Source: Exophiala sp. HKRS030
Lineage: Eukaryota > Ascomycota > Eurotiomycetes > Chaetothyriales > Herpotrichiellaceae
NCBI GenBank assembly: GCA_023897205.1
Contig: JAHWDD010000046.1
Coordinates: 1 to 23,949, forward strand
Direction: 5' to 3'
Length of the DNA: 23,949 nucleotides
The notes beneath the pieces were generated by a model, which saw only the letters and a list, made by a program, of their open reading frames with translations, was not told where the DNA came from and made no database searches. Within the stretch, counting starts at the first letter, position 1; each line of letters starts with the position of its first letter. Below, in pieces: positions 1 through 9,741 of the stretch. Position numbers and translations under genes: made by a program.

Positions 1-228
1 ATGCTACTTGAAAGTAGAATATTAGTAAACTGGAGTATCCTTGACTGCCTCATTCATTCATGAGCCTTTTTCTTGACCACGATGTTGTTAACTCAAGACT
101 TTCCCGTCGACTGTCGCGAGGAAGGATCGTTTTCAACTTCCACAATCACCGCGTGTATCGCCACCCCTCGATTCCTCTCAATAGCTTACCCGTCTGATCG
201 TCTTTCTTATTCAATTTCGCAAAGATTA

Positions 229-1440
229 CCATATAGATACCCGTACCACAATCAACGCGGCTTGCACCCCCATGGTGGTGTACAAAGTCGGACCGTAGGT
301 TGGTGCATCCTGACTCCGGAAAATAGTGCTGCCAATGATACCACCGGTGACAGAGTAGGCCAGATTCGCGACCGAAATGGCCATCCGAGCGTTAGTGCCA
401 ACAGTGTTGTTTTGCCCGAACGTCAAAATGACCATCTGGTTTCCTAGAAACCCGCAATACTGGACCCTGTGGTTGAACCCAAGACAAACGACTGTGGAGT
501 GCACATAGTTAGGATGAATTGTCAATACTCACTTGCGAGTCCGGCGAGTGTCATAGCTGCCAGGAATATGATTAGCGGACCTCTGATGCGGAATTTAGTA
601 TCAATGATAGCTGTGATGGCCAGCATCCCAATTGCAGTACCATACGGCGTCGCGAGTAGAGAGAGGTCTGTATCCCTGTGTGTCCCAAACCCTCACCGGA
701 AGAAGTCAGCCACGTGTTTCTCCTGGATTTTCTCTACGTGCTGTATTGCACTTAACTCACGGTCAAGATTGTAGGAGTGAAAAAAGCAAGGCCGTATGTC
801 GGCACAGTTACAGTAAGGTAGAGGAGAGAGATGTTCCAGATCCGCCAGTCACTACAGTTCTCTTCGAAAGCTGCCAATGGTAAGTGCTCTGTTTTACCGC
901 CCCTTTCCTCGCGAAGACGATCGAGTACCCACTTCCGCTCTCTAGGCTTAAGAAACGGTGCTGTGTCCGGGTAACCGGTGAGGAATAAGTAGGCAAGTAG
1001 CGCAATCACCATAGTGAACACTTCTTCAAGCTGTGCGATCCAGTGTACTAACAAGAGTCAATCGGAGGCGGAATTCAAGCGCTTACGATGAATATCAAGC
1101 GTCGACCCAACGTCCCACCAACACTGGACGCTTGTGCCATGCCAGATGCAAGGAGTCCGACCCAACTGTTCGGACGCTGTAGAACATGACTTGGTCGCCG
1201 ATGAAGTTCGTAGCGTAGATACCAAGAGCCCAGCAAAAGGCTGCCCCAGTTGCGATGCCACCTTCAAAGACACTAAGCATAGCACGTAGGAAAGCCACCA
1301 CTTGCCAGTTAGGGCAAAACCGATACCAAGCGTAGAGACGCCGGGCGGGTATGTGATCAGAGAGATCCATTTCTTGAGTCCTATCTTCACCAGCAATATA
1401 CTAGAAGGCATTTCTGCGAGGATATACGTAGGAAATAATA
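229..1440 (-). pseudogene. MFS permease pseudogene A (allantoate/nicotinate permease type)
   Basis: Read on the minus strand, pieces in different frames match successive parts of a Dal5/Tna1-type anion:cation symporter of the major facilitator superfamily, a 12-helix plasma-membrane permease. About 1440-1290 gives the second-helix region (FPTYILAEMPSSILLVKIGL). About 1290-1200 gives VVAFLRAMLSVFEGG. About 1030-760 gives the central loop and helix 7 (YPDTAPFLKPRERKWVLDRL, then GLAFFTPTILT). About 650-545 gives PYGTAIGMLAITAIID. About 480-229 gives the C-terminal half with GQNNTVGTNARMA and SQDAPTY. The frame changes near 1290, inside 1200-1050 and near 650, and no start codon or first helix is present upstream of 1440. 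A splice donor after TILT and a likely intron near 545-500 are still visible. The family is clear; the substrate is not. Several frame changes make this a decayed gene rather than a sequencing slip. Confidence 0.75.
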
Positions 1441-1499
1441 CCAGTCAGTATGCAGATTAGCGAGAGCCGATGTCTATCCCTAGATCAAGCTTCATGCCC

Positions 1500-2955
1500 A
1501 TCACCTAAGGTTTTGGGCATGCAAAAAGACCTTCAATTGACTGGAAATCGATACAATGTGATCGCCCAGACTCTTTTTCCAGCTTACTTGCTCGCGGAGC
1601 TACCTTCGAACTACATACTGGTTAAGCTCACTCCCAAGATCTGGCTGTCCTTCCTCGTGATGCGTGGGGTGCGATACTCACCGGCATGGATTTGCAAACA
1701 ATTGGAAAGTCGTCGCCTTCCTTCGCTTCTTGCTGGGTGGCTTTGAAGGCGGCGTCCTCCCAGGAATAGTGTATCTAATCAGTTCTTGGTATGTGATTCG
1801 AACACCACCGGGGTTCCTTGGGAGTCACAGACTGACAGATCTGTCTAGGTACTGCCGTTACGAGGTGCATCGACGTTTGAGCTGGACATACTCAGTTGGA
1901 GTCCTCGCGTCCGCTTTCGCAGGTGTCCTCGCGTACGCGATTGGATTAATGGACGGTCTTCGCGACATGAAAGGATGGAGGTGGATCTTTGCGGTACAGA
2001 TACTCGTACCAGGTCAGGTTTATTCCCTATGAAGCTAATTCATCGATAGCTCGAGGGCGCCGCGACTATGTTGATAGGGATCATATCTTAGTGGACTATA
2101 CCGGACTTCCCCGAGAACTCGACACTCCTCAATTCCGAGGACAAAGAGCTATACACGGCCCGGCTAATGCGTGATCGCGGCAGCGCAGAAGTAGAGAAGA
2201 TCACCTTCCGAACTCTCAAGGAGGTGCTCAGCGACTGGACGAGTTGGCTCCAATTCTTGCTCTTCACGTTCACCAACACGTCGACATACAGCCTTGCGTT
2301 TTTTGTGCCGACGATCCTCACGGTATATTTTCCTTGCCTCCAATGCCGCGTCACAGGTTCTAACAATAATTCGCAGGGGATGGGCTACACTGGACTCAAA
2401 GCAAGTCTATACTCGGCCTGGCCCTACCTAGTCACTATGGGCGCCATGTGGATCTTTGCCTATATTAGTGACAAGACCAGGATGCGCACGCCGGTCATAT
2501 GCGCTCAGAGCCTTCTCTTGTTGATCGGTCTCCTTCGTAAGTTGCCCTATCCCTTCAGTGGAATTGGCCGTCTTGACGATGCCCTAAGTCATCCGACCCA
2601 ACTATTCCCACAGCGTCCGGTACTTCGGCGTCTTTCTGGCTACCATCGGCTGTCAATGCAATGTCCCGGCACAGCTATCTCTCGCGTAAACCAAAGCATC
2701 AGGATCCGCTAAGCGATCGATCATGGCTGCTGTTGTGGTCTGGGTGGCCCCGTGGGTGGTATAGTGGGTAGCAATATCTTCCTCCAGCAGGATGCTCCTA
2801 CATATGTTCCTGGTTTGTATACAACAGTTGCCATGGCTGTGGGGATCATTGTCGGGAACGTTCTTCTTGCATTTGTGTACCTCAGGGGAAACCGAATCGC
2901 TGAGCAGACAGACGTCGCCGTGGACGGTGTCCCAGGGTTCAAACATTCGTTGTGA
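1500..2955 (+). pseudogene. MFS permease pseudogene B (allantoate/nicotinate permease type)
   Basis: This is a second member of the same family, divergent from pseudogene A. It starts abruptly at KVLGMQKDLQLTGNRYN, runs through AELPSNYILVKLTPKIW, then changes frame twice near 1660-1690 before FANNWKVVAFLRFLLGGFEG. Four introns with GT-AG borders keep the frame when removed: 1789-1848, 1994-2049, 2323-2376 and 2537-2613. Between them lie SWYCRYEVHRRLSW, the central loop, FFVPTILT and YFGVFLATIGCQCNVPA. Lesions are an in-frame TAG at 2089-2091, a TAA at 2687-2689 and a frame change before 2760. The C-terminus is recognisable (SNIFLQQDAPTYVPGLY, then VDGVPGFKHSL) and stops at 2953-2955. The N-terminal helix and start codon are missing. 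It differs at many residues from pseudogene A, so the two are old paralogues rather than a fresh inverted duplication. Confidence 0.8.
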
Positions 2956-3597
2956 TTCCTGTACGACGGTGGATAAGGAATGCAGGTTTGTCAAAGACAA
3001 GATGGTAGTGACACATCTGGAGATGGTCATTATGGTCTGTATCCGTTTAGCACTATGATTTCGAAGAAAATAAAACAGAACTAGGCGAAACACATCTCCA
3101 CATCGAAGGCCGTATCTTGGATTATGATGGGAAGCGATTCGGTGAAGAAGTGATGGCATATCACGTCGTCGTCATCTTTTACAAGGCTTGGGTCTCGGCA
3201 ACACGGTTGCACGAGTTCTGGCCGCATGCGGGAAGATACTAGGCCCCTTGATAGCACAAAGATATTAATGTATTAAAGTTTATCACCTATCTTCATTGTA
3301 CAGTAGCTTTATCCTGTGGCCGCACCACCCGGCTGGGATTGTGCTGCTATCCGGCGCCAGGTGGCCCGGGAACGATTGGCTGATAAGCTGAGATACTAGG
3401 TAGGAGCCGAGCACGGGTTTGCTTTTACGATAAGCCCTAAGTAACCTCCTACCTTACGGAAGGAACTCTACCCTATAATGATTAGAAATCCGTGTTGGAC
3501 AAAAAAAAGATTTACCGGGATATAATATCTGGAATATTTAGTTAATATAATAGACTAACGTTAGCGCCGTAAACTCTCGGTGATCACCTATATCAGA
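2956..3597. other. Gene-less stretch, AT-rich in its second half
   Basis: No convincing gene. A short open stretch at about 3053-3241 (+) is not recognisable. From about 3480 the DNA becomes AT-rich. A 9-bp inverted repeat lies at 3398-3406 (AGGTAGGAG) and 3446-3454. Nothing else is supported. Confidence 0.5.
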
Positions 3598-4351
3598 CTA
3601 TTTATTTCTCGGCAGATTTTCCAACCCATTTCTGATCTGAGCAGTTCGAATCCGGTTAAGGTCCGACCGTAGCTTACTCCGCCGAGGCGACTTATTGGCC
3701 TCAGAACCTACTTCGCCGTAAGTATAATAGATACAGAACAGAGCTAGAGCTGTCTGGAAGACAGGTAAAGATCAAGCATATATAGGTTGAGGGGGCTTAC
3801 CGAAGGGTCAATAAGATTTTTATCCTTGTTCAAAGCATCACTCCTTACCCAAAATTTGACGCCCTCTATGATAGCAAGTGTTCCGCTCTTTTTGCCGGGA
3901 ATGGCACGGCTATCGAATTCTTGTGTGCTTAGTAGCTTGCCCTCGATTGAGAAGACTGCCTCTTTGACTCTGGCAGGCTGGACCGATGAGCAGGCAACTG
4001 GGGTGAGGCTCGAGATCTTCCACTCTGATTCACCGTAGGGTGCATTAATCGAGGTAGAGTTGGCGGCCTCCACATAGTGCTCCGACACCATGTTGATTAC
4101 GCCTATCCGATAGACCAATTAGCCAAAGCTATCTGACGAAATTTCCCAAAAAGATATGATGCACATAGTGCCATGAGTATCTTACATTCTTTCGTATCAA
4201 CCAAATTCTTCAAGCAGTCCTTTGCTCTTGCCATCGGCGAGAGGAATCCGATGACAAAGATCGGTGGATCATCATTAACGATCTGTGAGGGCATCTTCCG
4301 AATCGCCGGGCGTGTTGGGTCCTGCAGAGACTCAGGGGCCAGAATGGCCAA
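3598..4351 (-). pseudogene. Decayed flavin-reductase-like gene (FMN-binding split barrel)
   Basis: Removing two introns on the minus strand (4103-4185 and 3754-3800) joins a reading frame that matches fungal flavin reductase-like proteins. These bind FMN in a split beta-barrel and reduce or carry flavin. Recognisable segments are DDPPIFVIGF, AKDCLKNLVDTKECVINMVS, EHYVEAANSTSINAPYGESE, PARVKEAVFSIEGKLLSTQE and IPGKKSGTLAIIEGVKFWVR, then NLIDPS. The third exon (3753-3598) keeps only a weak trace of the usual C-terminal glycine-rich TYG segment and ends at a TAG. The conserved N-terminal part (PRPI...ST...NLAPFS) is missing or unreadable upstream. Only a damaged LAPESLQ trace remains near 4340, and the ATG at 4351 is not the family start. 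The middle core is intact, so this is either a recent pseudogene or a gene whose 5' exon I failed to model. The family call is firm; function is doubtful. Confidence 0.6.
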
Positions 4352-5878
4352 GATGTGTCTCAGTGTGCCCGTGCAGTGGATCCCCGTCGGTGGGAGCTAC
4401 GGCGCCGTTGTCAGACCTATCGTGTGCCTCAGTTCCGGAACAGGCCTTGGGCATCCAGTTTGTAGGGGTTTCCAAGGGGCTTCGAGAGGCATCATCCACA
4501 TGGCGAAACTGTTGTAACAGACAAAAATGTGAATTCTTAGGCACTATTTTGGGGCCTAATAATATAGCGTTCGCATTCCACAACTCCGTAATTACTGACT
4601 TCAGTATCTTGTCTAGGGTCGCCAGAAGTGAGATCGATCTCCACGCTCTCGCGTATGTGTAGTTGTCCTTGACGGGCCTTTTTAACGGTATAATTTTCGC
4701 ATGTTTCCACTGAGTAGATAGTTTCCCTTGTCGAGAGATACTCGAAATAACGTCAGCACGTGGTGCTTAACGGGTGGCCACACCTAGTTTCAGACGACTG
4801 TTGATAGACCGTCCTCTTTGGGTATCTTTCACGACTTTGCGCTACGTAGTTATCATTCCACTGCTTCTATGGTGATAGTAGGTATCGACACAGGGGCTCT
4901 CTGTGATCTAAAGCCTTCGTCTTCGATATATTCTGACAGGGAAGTAAAGAAGGTAGTTAGTAGCTCTTGTTGAAGATTCAGTTCAGATGCCCTCCGACGT
5001 GGGATGATAGGGAGAAAGATTAGTCATTTCTTGGTCATCATTGTAAATACATTTCGGAATCTCCCTCTGAGAGGGTGTATATATATGTGCAGGACGGAGC
5101 CATGATTGTGAAGACAATAACAACGAATTAATGGAAAACCATCTCGAGCCTGAGCATAATCTCATATCCTCATCAATATCTCTACTCTGCTGCCTCTTCA
5201 CGTTATGTCTATCCCGATTGTGGCGGTGCAACTTGATCCCGGGGGTAAAGCATATTTAATAGAGTACAGAGAATGACACCATACATAGCATATACTCGGA
5301 GCCATGGTGCATACTCGGTAGTGATAGACTTGGGGGGTTTCGGCTGCGATTGGGTGGTCAATATGGGCCTTTCCTGGGCTGCAGAGCGACGCCGAAGTGG
5401 TGACGATCTTAAATTTGGGTCCATGATACTTTCTGACATACTGATGAATTTATAAATACGAAAATAATATTATCTAATGAATTGGTGTTGATGCAGCCGC
5501 GTATAGTGCTGGATAGAAGATGAAATAAGTGTTGGGGGATGACTAAGAAATTTGTATGTGGATTGAAGATGAATGGATTGAAGATGACGCTAATGAGTCT
5601 TGGCACCGATTTGTATGTGGATTCACGGTGAATCCATACCAGAATAATGTTAGGGTATTACTATCGCATAAACAGTTTTATGCTTCGCCAAGATATTTTA
5701 TGAACATCCGAGCCGTCAGTGACGTAAGTTGGCGATCCAAAGTAAACAATCCTGCCCTTCAATCTTTAGCCAAGTTGATTTGACATTCGCAATCCGCGTG
5801 TTGCTATATCATGTTCGGTGTCCTCGTCGATATAACTGTGCGATTGCAAGGTTGTGAGTTGCGGAGGATAGCTGGAGT
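4352..5878. other. Gene-less stretch with no recognisable coding region
   Basis: I find no recognisable gene here. The first 250 bases may hold unreadable remains of the 5' part of the flavin-reductase-like gene. A 76-codon open frame at 5209-5439 (-) encodes a basic N-terminus and one hydrophobic segment, but nothing independent supports it. A 14-bp direct repeat (TTTGTATGTGGATT) occurs at 5551-5564 and 5610-5623. The last few hundred bases should contain the promoter of the exporter gene that starts at 5879. Confidence 0.45.
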
Positions 5879-8800
5879 ATGAGCAACAACTCTGAGCCTT
5901 CCTCGGCAGGGGCAGCGGAGAAAGAGCGGAAGAATGAAGCGGCGACAGACGGGCAGGAGCACGCTCCACTGCCAGACTCGAAAATCTCAGTTGACCTCGC
6001 CGACTCGCCATACTTCACCCATGACGACGATGAGAAGCCAAAGAAGAAAGGCCTGCCAGAATGGCTCAACCACTTCAACGCGAAGGACTTGAAGACGCTG
6101 TTCAAGTGCTCGGCCGCAGTCTGGATCGCGACACTGTTCCTACTCGTCAATCCAGTCCTCGTTGCATATGGCCAGGCCACTTTCTTCGGGTGCATCGTGC
6201 TTTTTATTGTGCCGTGCAATGGCATCGTCTTCATTCATGTCATGGGCGGGCTGACCATGGTTGTTGGTATGGCCGCCGCGTGGGCGTGGGGTGTGATCTC
6301 GATGAAGGCAGCGTTGGCTACTCGGCCGGCGGCTGAGACGAATGCGAGACTGGCGCAACTTGTAGCCCAAGCCACTCGGCAGCAAACGAATACCGAGCAG
6401 ACGACCGGACAGTCGACTTATACCCAGGTGCTCATCTTCGAAGGATTCATGCTTGATACAAGGGTCACTATCACATACTTCTGCATGATCGGTCTCTTCG
6501 TCTACTTGGTTGCACGCATCCGCGTTGCCGCACCGAAGCTTGCATTGCTCCAGGTGTTTGCGATTGTCGTCTCGGACATCTTCCTCACGATCGGCCCTTT
6601 GATCCCGAGCTTCTCTGGCACGATACCTTCTGTCCTGATCAAGCCGGCGGCCACAGCAATTGCAATTGGCGTGGTGTGCAACATTGTCTTTTTCCCGCAG
6701 TCTACCTCGCACCTTGTCTTGGAGACCATGGAGGGCGTTGTGGCTCCAATGAAGGGCTTTTTCAATGCTTGCAAGCTGGGCTTCAGAGACTCACATGCGA
6801 AATTCGATCTGGTGCAACTCCAGAAAACCAAGGCGGGTACCATAGCCGCCTACAAGGGAGTGGAAGCTAGCCTGGGCTTCCTCGCGCTCGATCTGTCAAC
6901 TGGGCGATGGAGCGCTGAGGATGTACAGAGCTTGCAGGAACCTCTGCGTCAGCTTGTCATCATGTTTCTGGGACTATTGCAGCTTCAGATCACTCGTGTG
7001 GAATCGGGGATAAAGAATGAGAAGCTTGAATTATTGGATGAGGTTATGCATGGAGGAAACACGGATACTGAAATGCCCGAGATCGGCCACAATCATCTAG
7101 TACAAGCGCTGAGTCTGAGAGATCGCTTCCGACATCCGGAGACCGAAGACTTGTTGGAAAAGAGTATGGGAGCTTTGTTAACATCGAGCGGATCGCTGCT
7201 CGACACTTGTGCTGATGTGGTGGACGCGGCTGTGGAGGCTTTGCAGACTGTTAACCGCAGGCGGTGGTTCAATAAGCCCGGTTTTGACGAATGCGATATG
7301 CTTCGGCTGAAGCATGAGAAGGTCCTCACGAGGCTCAAGGAAGATCAGAAGCAGTTTGAAGTACTGAGTTCACAACATTTGCTGGATCCGCACAATCATC
7401 TATTCGACGAACATGGGCATCTAAAGTTGCAAGGGCACGCCGGTGCTCCCGTGCACGGCCTGATGCTCGGGTTGATATTCGAAGAGCGAATTCTGGGCGT
7501 GGCTTCTGGCTTGGATGCGCTGCTTACCCGAGTCATCAGACTCGAGCATGATCGGACGAAGACGAAGATATGGTTTCCGACGAGTTTGCGCAATCTGTTC
7601 TCGTGGGGCCTTGTGGAGGACGCTGCTCCTGGTGTCACTGCAATGTCAAGCGACAGCGATGGTGCAGAGCTGGAGAAAGTTGTGACAAAGAACGAAAGAA
7701 AGATATCAAAGAAGAGGAGCAAAGAGGAGAAGGAGGCAGGAGCACAGGAACAACTCGACAGACTTCACTTCCACCGCGGCACGAAACGAAGTACTTTCGG
7801 AAAGACCTTGCTCGCGATCACGCACTGGCTGGGAAACACCGAAGGCCTGTACGCTTTGCGAGTGCTGATTGTGACAATTGCGATGGCACTTCCTGCTGTC
7901 TTGACTTCTAGCGCGGGCTTCTACTATCGCGAGAAGGGTCTCTGGGCTCTGATCATGTCTCAGACTGGCCTTGTGGCGTACACCGCCGACTTCGTGTATG
8001 GCTTCACTCTCAGAACGATCGGGACAGTTGTGGGAGGTATCCTGGGCATGGTATGCTGGTACATCGGAGCCGGAAACGGGCCTGGAAATCCCTACGGTAT
8101 GGCTGCGATCATGGCATTGGCGATTGTTCTCTTGATGTGGGCGAGACTGTTTGCTCCGCCAGCACTCCTGCAGGGCGTACTCCTGGTGGCATCGACAATA
8201 TACCTTGTCGTGGCATATAGCTGGGTCGACACGCATATTCCGTCGTACGGCAATCCCGGTGTTGGCTACTCCGTCTTCTGGCGGAGAGCTTTGCTTGTGA
8301 TGATCGGTTTCACGGCGTCGGCGATTGTGATCTTCATCCCGCGGCCGCCCTCCGCATCAAGGCATTATCGACGCGTTCTATCGAGCACCATTCGAAGCAG
8401 CAAGGATTTATACGCGCTATATGTCACGTCGTGGTCGCACGCGTATTCGGATCTGAAGGAGACGTCAGAGATGCAGATATTGACCAATTCGGAGACTCTT
8501 GCGGCAATTGCTGGCCCGATTAGACTGTTGAAGTTTGAATTCTCAAGCTCGAACTTTGATGCGGAGACGCTGACCCATGTCACGAATCTGTGTATGACCA
8601 TCAATCAAAGCTTGAGTCAGCTGTTGATGTATTCGAATTTGCTTGCGCAAGATCTGAAGGAAAGATTTGCGCGCCTGTCTGGCGCTCTGGATGAGCGCAT
8701 CATCGGCGATCTGATGGCGGTGCTGACCCTGGTTGAGCAGTCACTGAAGACAAATGATCCATTTCCAGCGGTCTTGCCGGTGCCACTTATCGCGAGATGC

Positions 8801-9022
8801 GTTGGCCTGAACAGAGCGTTTGCCAGAGAAGAAGCTGGACAAGGAACTCTGGGCATTGACGCTGTTAGGGAGGAAGGTTTCTGCAAGTATTGCGTTGTGC
8901 TGAGCGCGTTCATTCAGCTGCTGGGCGCCGCGGATGAGCTGGTCTGGCGAGTCAAGACTGCGGTTGGGGAGACGAGCTATGTCGATATTGAGCAGCCGTT
9001 CTTGTCGAGAAACGAGGGCTAG
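5879..9022 (+). CDS. ArAE_2 / FUSC-type membrane exporter (brefeldin A sensitivity-like)
   Basis: This is an intact, intronless 1047-residue protein of the fungal aromatic acid exporter family 2, related to the FUSC/fusaric-acid-resistance and plant ALMT superfamily. The architecture is the usual two-part one. A polar N-terminus (1-60) is followed by a first membrane block at about 75-275, containing TFFGCIVLFIVPCNG and an ArAE_2_N-like end at VVCNIVFFPQSTSHLV. A long cytoplasmic helical region follows at about 280-655 with a very charged stretch (KKRSKEEKEAG) near 610-625. A second membrane block lies at about 657-823, starting ALRVLIVTIAMALPAV and ending IVIFIPRPPS, then a DUF2421-like cytoplasmic tail. 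Members are thought to export aromatic or other organic anions across the plasma membrane; the substrate cannot be read from sequence. The start at 5879 is the first ATG of the frame. Family assignment is strong; transport role is inferred. Confidence 0.9.
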   Translation: MSNNSEPSSAGAAEKERKNEAATDGQEHAPLPDSKISVDLADSPYFTHDDDEKPKKKGLPEWLNHFNAKDLKTLFKCSAAVWIATLFLLVNPVLVAYGQATFFGCIVLFIVPCNGIVFIHVMGGLTMVVGMAAAWAWGVISMKAALATRPAAETNARLAQLVAQATRQQTNTEQTTGQSTYTQVLIFEGFMLDTRVTITYFCMIGLFVYLVARIRVAAPKLALLQVFAIVVSDIFLTIGPLIPSFSGTIPSVLIKPAATAIAIGVVCNIVFFPQSTSHLVLETMEGVVAPMKGFFNACKLGFRDSHAKFDLVQLQKTKAGTIAAYKGVEASLGFLALDLSTGRWSAEDVQSLQEPLRQLVIMFLGLLQLQITRVESGIKNEKLELLDEVMHGGNTDTEMPEIGHNHLVQALSLRDRFRHPETEDLLEKSMGALLTSSGSLLDTCADVVDAAVEALQTVNRRRWFNKPGFDECDMLRLKHEKVLTRLKEDQKQFEVLSSQHLLDPHNHLFDEHGHLKLQGHAGAPVHGLMLGLIFEERILGVASGLDALLTRVIRLEHDRTKTKIWFPTSLRNLFSWGLVEDAAPGVTAMSSDSDGAELEKVVTKNERKISKKRSKEEKEAGAQEQLDRLHFHRGTKRSTFGKTLLAITHWLGNTEGLYALRVLIVTIAMALPAVLTSSAGFYYREKGLWALIMSQTGLVAYTADFVYGFTLRTIGTVVGGILGMVCWYIGAGNGPGNPYGMAAIMALAIVLLMWARLFAPPALLQGVLLVASTIYLVVAYSWVDTHIPSYGNPGVGYSVFWRRALLVMIGFTASAIVIFIPRPPSASRHYRRVLSSTIRSSKDLYALYVTSWSHAYSDLKETSEMQILTNSETLAAIAGPIRLLKFEFSSSNFDAETLTHVTNLCMTINQSLSQLLMYSNLLAQDLKERFARLSGALDERIIGDLMAVLTLVEQSLKTNDPFPAVLPVPLIARCVGLNRAFAREEAGQGTLGIDAVREEGFCKYCVVLSAFIQLLGAADELVWRVKTAVGETSYVDIEQPFLSRNEG

Positions 9023-9741
9023 AATCGATTAGCTCCATGAGTATAACGCAGCGTTAAATACTGCCTCCCATGCGTCGTAATCCCTCGGCCGTAAACACCC
9101 CGTTAGACCGTTGTGAGAGGAAGTTAACATGGAAGAGTCCTAGAATAGAAATCCACCCACAAAGTACGGTTCGATGCCATAAAAACTCCCTCTGTCTCTC
9201 TACACGTAACACAATAGACATATTATTGTGTCTTAAGCCTGTCAGGTAGAAGTATGCAGCAGAGGAAAGAGTATCACGATGATGGGCGTCCGGAACCCGA
9301 CCTCGAAATTACACAGATTCCTCCACCGATAATGGCCTCAGCATTCCTCCCTTCCACATACATTGTTCATGTAAGGTTGTTCATGCTCGTTAGTGTGTCG
9401 GGATGTCCAACCCCTAATTCTTCTTCCTTTACTCGTGTAAGATCCGTACCTTATATTCGCATCTTCATTGGTCGAGCCCTCGTAGAAATTCCCTGACTTA
9501 GGCTATAAAGTCGCGGTTCCGATTTACAAGCCGATGCAGTCGTCCGTGTATTATCAACATCGCCATAAAATCTACCAGTACATATAGTATTAATGTACAA
9601 TCAGGCGCCTACTAGCGGAAAGCTGCTGAAAAACAGGTCACTCATATCGATCCTTTGAAAGGTCGTCATTCAGCCGTGTTGGAGGAATTCGGGCAGAACG
9701 AGCCTCATATGTCTTGTATAAGCCTCATCGGTAAGAGATGT
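9023..9741. other. Intergenic stretch between convergent genes
   Basis: This 719-bp stretch separates the exporter (ending at 9022, +) from the sugar transporter (ending at 9742, -). It should contain both 3' untranslated regions. An 80-codon open frame at 9254-9496 (+) resembles no known protein and is probably chance. I see no repeat or RNA gene in it. Confidence 0.6.

Noticed and set aside
3053..3241. Short plus-strand open stretch containing IEGRILDYDGKRF
   Set aside because: It looks protein-like but has no start codon, no recognised family and no joinable exon nearby.
3641..3656. GTTCGAATCC-like sequence resembling a tRNA T-loop
   Set aside because: The flanking bases do not form a T-stem and no acceptor or anticodon arm could be folded around it. 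It also falls inside the last exon of the flavin-reductase-like relic.
5209..5439. 76-codon minus-strand frame with a basic N-terminus and one hydrophobic segment
   Set aside because: No recognisable family, no supporting neighbour or splice structure; short frames like this arise by chance at this base composition.
7706..8236. Minus-strand open frame of 176 codons
   Set aside because: It is antisense to the second membrane block of the ArAE_2-type exporter and its product resembles no protein family.
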